Assembly (NCBI GenBank): GCA_023053575.1
Contig: JAKZAP010000010.1
Coordinates: forward strand, 18,040,628 to 18,104,627
Direction of reading: 5' to 3'
Source of the DNA: Branchinecta lynchi
Lineage: Eukaryota > Arthropoda > Branchiopoda > Anostraca > Branchinectidae
DNA: 64,000 nt
The notes below the pieces were generated by a model. That model was not told where the DNA came from. It saw nothing but the letters and a program-made list of their open reading frames with translations, and did not search any database. Below are positions 40,101 through 52,100 of this stretch, one piece after another (the first letter of the stretch is position 1; each line of letters starts with the position of its first letter). The position numbers and the translations under genes are program-made.

Positions 40101-43100
40101 GCTTCAATGCGTATCACGCTGTCTACGGTTGTCTGCGAGAAGACAAAGCGTTGGGTAATTTATTGAAAGCAGAGGCTAGTTTAAAAGTCATCTTTTTTTT
40201 AAATACTGGAGTTGAAGGGTAAAGTGTGAGGGATCCGGAACAATTTCTTGGCGGAGAGCAAGATCGGTGGCACGAAGAAACAAAGCCAAAATTTAGAAAA
40301 GCGGTCAAAGAAGCATAGCCGTCTTTGAGGCCGTATCCAGGGGTAGGGGTAGGGAGTTCAAGCCCCCTCCGAAACATTCAAATTTAATCGTTTTTCGTAG
40401 TCTTTTGCCTCTGATTGCAGTATTTTTTTACTTTTTGTTATGGATTAGATCCTACCCACGGGTAGAACCCTCCCCCAGAAATAAATTCCTGATACGGCCC
40501 GTAATGATATGTTCCCGAATTAGCTTTACAATACCTACCCTTGAAAGAGCAACCTTCTTTTCTTCACCGTCTGCCTTGTCAAGCTGTGTCGGTGAAAGGC
40601 ACCTTTTGTCGCCAGATGCAGTAAAGTATAGCAAAAAGATGGAGGAGGTCAGGAGAGTTGACAGGGCTTACGTTTTCTGTTGTCCTCGTTCAGTTTTCTA
40701 TCCTCCACACTATCGTCGTGGCTTCGTATCATCTAGATAAGATCAAAGATCCGTCGGTCTGTCCAGGTTTTTAAGTTGGAAATAGTCACTTCCCCGATCC
40801 GAGCATCGCGGGGGGAGTGGAGGGAGGGGGAATCCGGATATTTGGAAAGACCCCGTGTCTCAGATGACCCATCTCAAATCCAGATCGGATCTGGTGACTT
40901 TGGGGGGAGCTGTAAATCTTGGGTAACATTCAGAGTGGACGGATCGGGAGGAAACTTGGTGAGAGAACAAGGTCAAGTCTTAAATACATCGTAGACATAA
41001 CCGGACCTGATTCCGGCACCTTAGGGGAGTTGGTGGGAGGGGGTCTGGAATCGGGTGACCCTGTGAATTCGGTACTTGTTGATTTGATCATGGGGGAGTG
41101 GAGGGATGGGGAGCCCGGATTTAGTGACATGCATAACTCTTGAATGGTTTATCGGAATCGAATGAGCCTTGGCAAGTGGAAAGCTCTATCGTCTCAGATC
41201 TTCCATGTCAATTCCTGATTGGATCCGATACTTTGGGGAGGGGGGCACCGGGAATCTCGTGAAAGCTTGGAGTGGAGGGATTGGGAGGGAACTTGGTGGA
41301 AAGAACAAGCATTAGCCCTTGATATGCAACTGACAAAACCAGATCGAATGGCTCTATGGGGGGAGTTGGAGGGTGTTTCTCGGGATTGTACCACTTCTGG
41401 TTCAGAGTAAATATTCCGATGCTTTAAAATCTTGGATCTACCTGTTAAAAAAACATTGAATTGTTTTTATTACTCTGGTATTACTGTTCAAAACATGATA
41501 AAGCTTAGAAATTAAAATTAAAATTGTATGGTCAATAAGATCAAAACCTTTTTTTAAAATCAATTGCTATCAAATTCAACCATTTACCTGGCTTATCAAC
41601 ATGCTTAAAAATAAAAAATGGAGACTGGTTAGATGATGCTGTATCATTCTTGGACAGAAATACGATTCCTGCGAAGAAAGCCTAAAGACATTGCGTCTGC
41701 AAACCCTCTCTGATAAGGAAACGAGTTCCTAGTGAAATTTGGCAAAAAATGTCTGTCCTCGGATGTGCACCGGTCCATTTTACCCTGTGACTACAAATCT
41801 GCAAGCTAAGGCAATCCGTAGCACAGACGCACCAAAGATACAACTAATGAAACCGCATGTAAAATCTACGGAGCGTTGTCTCAAGTCATTTGTTCCCTAT
41901 TTTTTTAAGTTTTTTAACTGATTGGAATTCTGAATTTTAAACTGACATGTTCTGTAATTATGTTTGTTGTCGGATTGTGTTTTAAAATGTCTTAAAATTT
42001 TAAAATTGTAACATATATGTGATTATTTGTGATTATGTCGAACATGTATGATGATCCAGCACTATTTTTGTTAAGAGATATCATGGAAATAAACGAGTTT
42101 GAATTTGAATAATGTGAAGGTAGGTAGGGTTTTTATTTTTAACCAAAAACATTAAAAATAAAATAAAATAACACTACTAATATCCCATTGCAGCTGTTGA
42201 CGTACATTTTCGGTTTCCATCCTGTCGATGATCTAGTAATGGTTCTATTTCTCTTTTAAGCCAATCAGCAACAAAACTTCGTATATTTTACTGAATAATG
42301 GTTAGATATGAAAATAATGAAACGGTAGTAGCTATTTTTCTGTAGAGGCCAACGGACCATTTTTGCAATATATTATTATTATTTTTACCTAACCGTGTCT
42401 CGGTTCCAGGCTCTGGTATGGTGCTGCACTGGGATCAGCTTAGAGAACTACTAGTGGTATCTGGTGACGTGAAAATGATCCGGCTGTGGGACGCAAACGT
42501 GGAACTGCGGCTAGCAGACTTACCAACTGGCGTTGATGGCTGCGTAACAGCTCTTGGCTGCGATAGCACGAGTAAGTATCTACGCGATAGTAATCTTCTA
42601 GAGGCTACCGTATAGTCGCCGAAAACACATCTTCATTTCGTGGCAGATAAATTCCTGGTTTCTGACCATTGATCACAGGAAACCCTCTTGTTCAACGTCA
42701 AACGAAAGCTCAAATTTCAAGAAAAACCTTCCCTCAATAAAGGTCTATCTGGCTTGAAGAGGAAATAGGGTTCCTTTCCTCCTTCTAGCTTGTCTGAGAG
42801 GGCACGAGTTCTAGAGCAGGTCTGCGCTAAAAATGACGAGAGGGCAGGCAGGACTCATGTTCTAACACAATTATAAATTATATTTTTTTTCAGCCTTCGG
42901 AGGAAGGGCACGATTTACAGTATGATTTTCTCTTTTTGATACACTTTCCTCTTTTTAGTACTCTTTCCTGCTACACCGAGTCTTCCCTTTCCCTCTTTTA
43001 GTCTCTCTTTAGGCTCGGGAGGGAGGCAGAAGTCTAGTATACCTTTTTGGTACCCTTTCCTCTTTTTAGTCCTATCATCTCTTGTACCGTGCCCTTTCCT

Positions 43101-46100
43101 TTCCCTCTTTTAGTCTTTCAGGATATGCCTTTTTGTATGCCTTTAATCTTTTCATTGCTCTTTTATCCTACATCATGGCTTTCCTTTCCCTCTTCCAGTC
43201 GATCATTGGTCGTGACTAAAATAAAGTGGAGCAAGCTTAACTTGTTGTCCTTTCGACCTTCACATGACATTAGTTGCGTTTTTTATCTGAATTCTCAGTT
43301 CTCCGTTCTCGCTTCTACTTGTCGATTCTCGTACAAATTACCGTCTCAATTCTGACAAAAACGCACTAAAAGGAGAATTCGCTTCATCTGAATAGTCCGA
43401 AAACGCGAAATAGGAGAATTGCGAGGAGAATCGCAAGGAGAACTCGGATCAAAAAACTATTATTTGGCCATGGTGACGGATTTGAGAAGTTAATTGATTC
43501 CGCAATTGCCCGGAAAAACAGATTGCTTCGTCTGAAGACATAGTATGTTACTTTTTGGGACCCGAAAACCTGAGTGACGTGATTCCTGTGATTTCGTCCA
43601 TGCGTGAGCAGGATATTTCTTAGCGAAGCGGAGATATTTCGATTCTGGTGGTAGATTTCAGAGCCAGGGGTGGGGCAATGGGTTTCAGATTAAGGGGCCA
43701 ATATTTTTTGTTAAGGACTAATTAAATAGATTTAAAAGTGAGAAGACATGCTGGGTCCAGGCGAGTCTGTTTGTGAACTTTATTTTCTCGCCGGATAAGT
43801 AGTTCGCCCGAAATCAGGTAAAAATCGGAAATTTGGCTAAAGTGAAATTTGATTCTCAAGTCGATTAGACCTTTGGTTTGGTGGTAAAAATGCATGCTGA
43901 ATCCAGATTTGTTCTTAGTTTTCTCAGCGGATCAGTGTTTTTGCCGTAGTTGAGTAGAAGAAGGAACTGGAAAAACTGGAAAAAAGCACAGATCAGTCGG
44001 GAAATACTTTAAGTAGGAAATACGGGAAATACCAGGATCGTTGGCGGAATTTTACGATTGAAACTAAATACCTGATATTAGTTTTAGTGAAAGAGTATTT
44101 ACCAAATGAATCTTGACAATGGGTCCGTAAGAATTACATCGCAAGTTTTGGGCTCTTCAGGTCTGTGAGTATCAGGAAGCTCAAAAAATATTTCCCTTTA
44201 GAATCCTATCGAAACGTTTGATCTTATTAATGTTTGGGAATCTTCATCTCTTAGCTTTGAAGTTTTACATCTCCGTAATTCGGTTATTCCTCGAAACCTA
44301 TTATACTCCGCTGTTAAAGGAACAGAACAGAATAGGGTATATTAGCCAAATGGCCATGAAGTAATACATAAAAAGAAAATTCTGTTGACAGCAGCGCCGC
44401 ATTAGGCAAACCTGCCGTTGGACACCATTTTTCTTAGGGACACCGCGACAACGCGTGAAAATACTTTGTTTTTGGGATCCCAAAACGTAAGTGGAGGGAT
44501 ACCTATGACATCCCAATGACATGATGACACACATCTATGAAATCCGTCTGTCTGTAAGCACGATAACTCTCGAAGGGAATGGATATTTTGATGAAACTTG
44601 GTGTGAGGATTCATTGTCAAGGGTAAGGTCAAGTTCGTAGATGGGCTCTGTAGCCCTATATTTAGGGGTGGGGGAGGGGGTTCAAATTAAGGGACAAACA
44701 AAATATTTTTAAACAGCTAATGTGAAAGTCGATTATGGGGTAAGAAAACATTCTGAGCACGTTACTGAAAACCATTTTCTCGCCAGACAAGTAGTTCGTC
44801 CAGAATCCAGCAAAAAACGGAAAGCTGGTTAAAAGTAAAATTTTATTTGAAGTTGACTAAACGTTCAGTTTAGGGGTGAGAAAACATGCTAAACACCATG
44901 GTGAAAACCATTTTCTCGTCGAACATCTAGTTCGCCCGGAATCCGGCCAAAAATTTGTTAAAAGCAAAAGTTTGATTAGATGACAGAGTAAGGGGTAATA
45001 AGAGAGGCTGAGTCAATCATTTTTTACCATGACATATAATTAGTCCGGAATTCGGTTGTAACGGGAATTTTAAGTCAAAAGTTTTATTTAAAGTTGATTA
45101 GACGTTCTTTATATGGATAAGGAGATACGCTGGATTCGTTTCTGAATTTTCTTTTTTTGCTGGACTAGTAGTTCGCTCGGGATTCGGGCGAAACCGGAAA
45201 CTTGGCAGAAGTAAAGCAGGAAGTCTTGGTCAGTCAGTATCGTCAAAATAGATATGGCTTATAGAGCCATATCTGAACTTGGTTTTCTCTGATGATTAGC
45301 CTGGCGAAGACAAGACCCAATTGTCTGAATCAAATATTAGATTTTTGGGGTCCCATTGATACCTTTAGTCTTCTTAAATACCGCAGCATCTTTTGTAATT
45401 TACACTTAGTTTTATATTATTTGAAATGACTCTAAGAAATCACACTTCGTACATTGTATGGTTTCTCTTCCTTCCCTCAGTGACTTTAATGTTGATCTAT
45501 TTAAACCCGTTTTTAACTATAATATTCACCTCACCTAACTCGAGAAAATAAGCTAGTCTTTATATTTGACGGTGCAAAAGGGATAAGTCTGCTAAATTAA
45601 AATGTAGCGACTTATCCGTTTTGCACCGTCAAATATGATTCGCAGTCAGCTTGGGCTGAAGGAATATCTAGCTAGCCTTTAGTTAGAAGTCAAATACTAT
45701 TGATTTAGTCTCAACGTGTTTTAGCTAGGATTCGGTCCCAGCCAGTTCTGAGAATCGGAAATTTGATCGGAAATTCTTAGAAGTCGAATACTATTGATTT
45801 AGGCTCAACGTGTTTTGGCTAGGATTCGGTCCCAGCCAGTTCTGAGAATCGGAAATTTGAGAAGTCGAATACTATTGATTTAGTCTCTACGTGTTTTAGC
45901 TAGGATTCGGTCCCAGCCAGTTCTAAGATTCGGAAATTTGATAGGAAATTGTTAGAAGTCAAATACTAATATAAGACGTCGTCCACTGCTTCCTGACCGA
46001 AGACTGAAAATTAAGTGTCTTTTTCTGTGTGTCTATGTGTTTTGTTTATTTTCTTTATTTTCTTCTTTTACTCCGCCTTTTCAAAATGGCGGGTCATAAA

Positions 46101-49100
46101 TAAATACTTACTTACTTACTATTGATTTAGTCACAACGTGTTTTAGCTAGGATCGGTCCCAGCCAGTTCTGAGAATCGTTCCAAGACCCAGGCTTTGCTG
46201 GTTTTCTATTGTTCGGATACCAGTTTTACGGTGCCAGCCAGTCGGATTATTTTATTTATTACTTTTTACGGTGCCAGCCAGTCAGATTATTTTGCAAAAT
46301 ACTAGTGTCGAACCATCAAAAAACCAAATCCACACCAAACCGAATGAGTAAGGTCGTCGTTTACCTATTTGACTTGGTTGAGCACTAGCCGATCAGAAAA
46401 TTCCGCAATAGTAGTAGAATACTCTTTTTTAAATCCCGTAGCATCTTTTGTTGTTCAACTTAAAACAAACAAATCACATTTCGTACCGTACTTTTTTGTT
46501 GCTACTCCTCTTTTCCTCAGTGAAGCTAATTTTGTCTATTTGGCCCACTTTTAACTATTCACGTAATCTAACTTCTAAAAATAAGCCCACATTTAGTTTA
46601 GAAGTGAAAATACTACTTATTTAGCCCAAGGCTGCGGCTTCGCTGGATCTCTGCCGTTTGTAATGCAGACTGCTGCGAGCGCAGGGTAGTAATCGGATTA
46701 CCTAGTACCCTAGAAAATTTAACTCATCTAAACTTCGGTCCCATCCAGTTTCAGATTTAAATTATTTCATTACTTTCTAGTAATAGTTCAATGTTTCCCG
46801 CTCTAATCCCTTTGGAAATGTCTGCCTTCACTGCTGCCCTGTGAAAAACAAGCCAATAACAGGGACACTTAGTCTAGCTGCGTTAGTTTAGCATCTCATC
46901 AATCTTAAGCGGAATTAAAACGATTCTCGTTAAGATCCTTAATTGCAGCGATGGGCAGAATCCCTAACCATATTATGGCAGATTCGCAGTTTGAATTTGC
47001 AGCATCTCCTAGGAGATAAAATAGGGTAGAAACCCTGTTGTCGCGTTTGCTGGGGAGGTTAGTTAATGTGGACATGGCAAAATTTGGACTACGCGACTTT
47101 TGGCTAGATAATTGCTGCCACGATAGCATGATTCGAAGTTTATAGAAAACGCAGCTCTTCTTCAGAACTGTTTTTTACCCGGGGCTTGGAAGTTTCAGAG
47201 GCTTCCAATAAAAATATGTTTTTGAGAAATATGTTTTCGATCGAACAACGTATCTGTTGTTGTAGGTAAGGAAACTGTAAAGTTTTGTCGTTCATCACTT
47301 GTGAAGAAGTTTGTCAAAGTACTAAAACACAAGACGTTGCTTGTTTCCACTGTTTAAAGGTTTCAGAAAATGAACTTAGAATCAAGAGGTAAAATGGGCC
47401 AAAGTCCGAAAATGATGATGTTGATGATGATGATATTTCATGACGCACTGGAAGAAAAGTGACATAGTGCAGTCTAAAGAACAGTTAGTCGATATACTGC
47501 GGCCAATTTCGTCACAAGATTCCTGGGACCCCGTCGAACTCCGCTACAATGGCCGAATCTGGTCGGGACCAAACGGAAAAGTGAATAAAGTCTCGATAAA
47601 TGTCAAGTTCCATTCGAACAGGGTCACTCTTTCGAAAGTCCTGCATTCCACAAGATCTCTGGAGTCCCTCTTCCCACTCCCCCTGCAGTTGCTAGACTTG
47701 CAGCAGACCTGTAAATGGGAGGTGGAATCTTGCCATCTATGAAGCTCCCTCCGAATCGGACCATTTGTTCGAAAGTAATGCTTGTTACAGAATTGCCGGA
47801 GCCCCATCCAACTCACCCCGTAGTACGTGGATCCGCGGTTCTGTAAGCGTACCACTGGTCAGGGGCGTCACTATGGCGCGGGGAGGGAGGGGACTCCCCC
47901 CCCCCCCCCCAAAGGTCATGAGAGAGTGCTTTCGCCGGGCGAAGCCAGGCGAAAATTCACCTGATTGTCGGCGCGAAGCGCCGGCAAACACAGAAGAAAT
48001 AAAATTTGTCAGGCGTCTGTTGACTCGTCGGCACATCGGGTTCTTTTTATACGCAAGAAGTGAATCCTGCTAACATTTGTCCTGCAAAACACTGAAGATA
48101 TCGAATTCTGCATGCTTTTGTCATGCCTCGGTGGTCTCGATCGGGTTCTTTTTGGGATCCCAAAACTTAAGTGGAGGGATACCTATGACATCGCAAAAGT
48201 TGTCCGTTTGTCCGTCCGTCCGTCTGTCAGCATGATAACTCTCGAAGGGAATGAGATATTTTGATGAAACTTGGTGTGAGGACTCTTCGAGTCAAGGGAA
48301 AGGTCGAGTTCGTGATGGGCCCGATAGCTGCATATTTAGGGGAGGGGGAGGGGTTTCAAATTAAGGGGCGAAGCTAATGAGATAGTTGATTACGGGGTAA
48401 GACGGCATGCTGAACACGAATATGAAAACCATTTTCTCGCCGGACGAGTAGTTCACCCGAACTCCGGCTAACACCGGAAAGTTTGTTAAAAGTAAAAGTT
48501 TTATCTGAAGTTGATTAGATGTCCGATTTTGGGCTAAGGAGACATGCTGAATCCGAATAATAACTGTATTTAAAAAAAAGCCAAGGGGTCATATACATAA
48601 TACAACAATAGTTGATCATGATTTTGTCGCCGGACAAGTAGATCGCCCGGAATCCGGCCATAACCCGAAAATGTTGTTTATGAATTTCATTAGGTGTTCG
48701 ATTTACGGGTAAGAAGGCATGCTGAATTCATGTATGAAAATCATTTATACCTGGACACATTTCACCACGAATCCTGCTGACATCGGAAAATTTGTTAAAA
48801 GTTGAAGTTTTATGTGAAGTTGATTAGGGAGATAGGAGATACGCTGAATCTGTTTTTGAACTTCAATTTTTTGCAAGACAAGTAGTTCGCCGGGAAACCG
48901 GCTGAAACTGGAAATTTGGCAGAAGTAAGGCAGGAACTTTCGTCAAAGTAGACATGACGCAGGCTATAGGGCTAAACTCATATGCTGAATCCATATTTGA
49001 ACTTCGTCGTCTCCGATGATTACCACTGGACCGCTACAAGACCCGATTGTCTGTAAATATTAAATTTTTGGGATCCCATCGAAACCTTTGGTCTTGTTAT

Positions 49101-52100
49101 ACATAAGAAATCCAGAAGAAATAAATTCTTTATATTTTTGTCGGCCTTCGGTTGACTCGTTGGCACACCGGGTTCTTTTTATACGCAAGAAATGAAATCC
49201 TGCAAACATTTGTCGGGCAAAGCACTGAAGAAATTGAATTTCGTATGCTTTTGTCGCTCCTCGGTATTCTCGTCGGCATATGGCTTTGTCAGGCGTCGGT
49301 ATTGTCGTCGGCACATTAGGTTCTTTTTACACGAACACGAAATTCTGTAAATTTTTATCGGGCGCATGCAATAAGTTCAAGTCTCGTTGGTACGTCGCAC
49401 AACGTAAAGATTAAAGTTCTTTACTGTCTTGTCGGGCAAAACACAAATAAAATCGAATTCTGAATGCTTTTCGGCGTCGGTATTCTTGTCGGCACATCGG
49501 GCCTTTTTATCGTAAGAAATCAAATTCTCATTTTTCGGGCACAAATTTTTCCGAAAATTTCGCCGGCGTTGCTTAGTTCAACTTGTTCTGGGTACATTCG
49601 TTGGAAGCTTCGCTTTTAGCGAAAGATGAAACGAAAATCCGAGTATGTGAATTTTAATATATGAATTTACATTAAAGGAACAATCTCAACTGATGCACTA
49701 CACTTAGTTTTACCCAAAATTTCGCCTGCAGCGCATTTTGTAGTATTCTCTATTTGGAAGAACGGTGCATCATTGAGTTTTCGTTTTAGGTCAGAAATTC
49801 TTGGGGTTTGAAACACGTTAAAAGCCGCAAATTGTACGGTACTATAGCTAAAATTTTCCGGAAAAAAGGCAGATTAAAAAAATTTCACCTGCGGCGCTTG
49901 GTTTAACTTGTCTTAGTACAGTCGTCGGAAGCTTCGCTTTTTATCGAAAGCTAAAATGAAAAGCCGAATATATGAACTTTAATATACCAAAGGAATAATC
50001 TCAACTGATGTAATATTGCAGTTAGTTTACACAAAAATTTTGCCTGCGGCGCATTTTGTAGTATTCTTTATTTGGAAGAACGGTGTTTCATTTTTTTTTT
50101 AGTTTTAGGATTGAAATTCGTGGGGGTCTGAAACATGTTAAAAGCTAAAACATGTATGGTAGGTGTAGCTAAATTATTCCGGAAAAAAGGCAGATTTAAA
50201 AAATTTCGCATCCGGCGCTTAGTTTACTTGTTCTTGATACAATCGTTGGAAGCTTCGCTTTTTAGAGAAAGCTAAAATGAAAAGCCAAACATGTGAACTT
50301 AAAATACGAATTACACCAGAGTAATAATCTCAACTGATGCATTACAGTTAGTTTTAGACCGGTTCTATCGTTTGCTGGCGGGAAAAATACGCCGTTGCCA
50401 CATTTTAAGTCCGCCGGCACAGACCGGACGCCCCCCCCCCCCCCCGCCAAAGTTAAAAGGCTAGTGGTGCCCCTTCCACTGGTACATCCCCGCACTACTG
50501 CCATATCCAGTCGGGACTTAAAACGTAAGATCTGCTGTCCCCCAGCTATCAAGTTTCATCCGGATGAAAGCGGCGTAGGTCATAAGATTCCGGATTCCCC
50601 CTCCTTCCACTCCCCCTGGCTGTTCAGATTGATGAAGTGACAGTTTCCAAGTCAATCTCGCCCGCTCCCTAACAATTATAACAGGTCTCTTCTTCTTTCC
50701 CATCTGAAATAAATGCTGGAATGAAACTGTGTAAGAATTGGGTTGACGAACTGGCAGGATACACCAAAAACTGATTGCTAGTGTTCCTCTCGGACCGACG
50801 CAAGGACGACTGGAGGGGAGGGGGGAATATTACGGCTCATCTGGAGACAACACACCATCTTTGCTCTGAAATTTTTTGAAAAGGTATTACTGCGGTCCAT
50901 TAATTTAGGAATGCCCAGTTTAACGAGAACCTCTTCAAATGAAATGTTACAAATCACCCAGAATGATTCTCGCTGCTCTCTTTTGGACATTTTCCAGGCG
51001 ATCAGAAAAGGACTATTCGGGCCAAAAAAAAAATCTTCGTAGATGGCAAGCGGAGAAATGGTTAGGAATAGAAATGGGAACGTGCAGTCTTATTTTGGTC
51101 TAAAAACTCTTAAAGGACCTGTCTTACCTATAATACTAACGGAACCTACTTCCATAATTACTCCATATATCTCTAAACCTGGAGACCCCAATTTCGTACG
51201 GTATATTCTAAACCTCGCTGATTTTCTCGTTTGCCGTGTTTTGCTACCTTCGATGTGTATCACGCTGTCGATGGTTGTCTGCGAGAAAACCCGGTTATGT
51301 AGATTGTTTCCGCTATAAGTCAACGGGTCTCGGAAAAGACTTAAAACAGCCAAAAACGTGGGTCATTTGTGAAAGCACAGCCTAGTTTTAAAGTATACAA
51401 TATTTTAAAATACTGCAAGTTGAAGAGTAAATAGTGCGAGGGGTCCTTTAAACACCCGATCCTCCGTAAAATCCTCCCCCATGATTTTGAAAACGAACGG
51501 CCAAGACCTCCAAGACTAGCTGCGAACCCAATTCCAAAACTGCAACCTGTCCAATGTACCCACGTAAACAGTAAAGCATTGTCCTAATAGGTGTAATAAG
51601 GTGAATAGCGCTATACGCGATGTTTACGTCTTAATACACACGCCTGTTCAAATACAACCCAAGAGGTTCTTATCAATGCGGCGGTCGGTGTTGCCAAGGT
51701 AATACAATTTTTCGAGCTCTAAAAATATCTGAAAAGGTTCTTAGTACTACTTGAAGTACACGAGTACAATATAACACAAATTATACTGTAAAAAAGCTAT
51801 TAAAATAAGGGATGGACAGCATTGATCCTCCAACTGACGAAAATCAGTCGTAACAGAACAAAAATAAGTTTTTTTAAGAAAAGTTGTTTCTTTAGCCTCC
51901 AAAAAAGTAGAACTGTTGTGCTTTCTTTGGCAACCCTGACGACGCTGCGCCTCTCCTCGGCCCGCTGGCGAAACCAACCGAGCGATCTGATTGGCTCTGC
52001 ATAAGAATGAATAGAGCCGAGCTCTATTTTCCTTATTCGCCTTGTTACAGCGCGCTTCGAAGAAAAGAGGAATCTGTCATAAGTCTTATACGCGGTAACA

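Noticed and set aside
47440..47742. 100-residue open frame
   Set aside because: It is the reverse complement of the dispersed repeat at 12666 and 40740.
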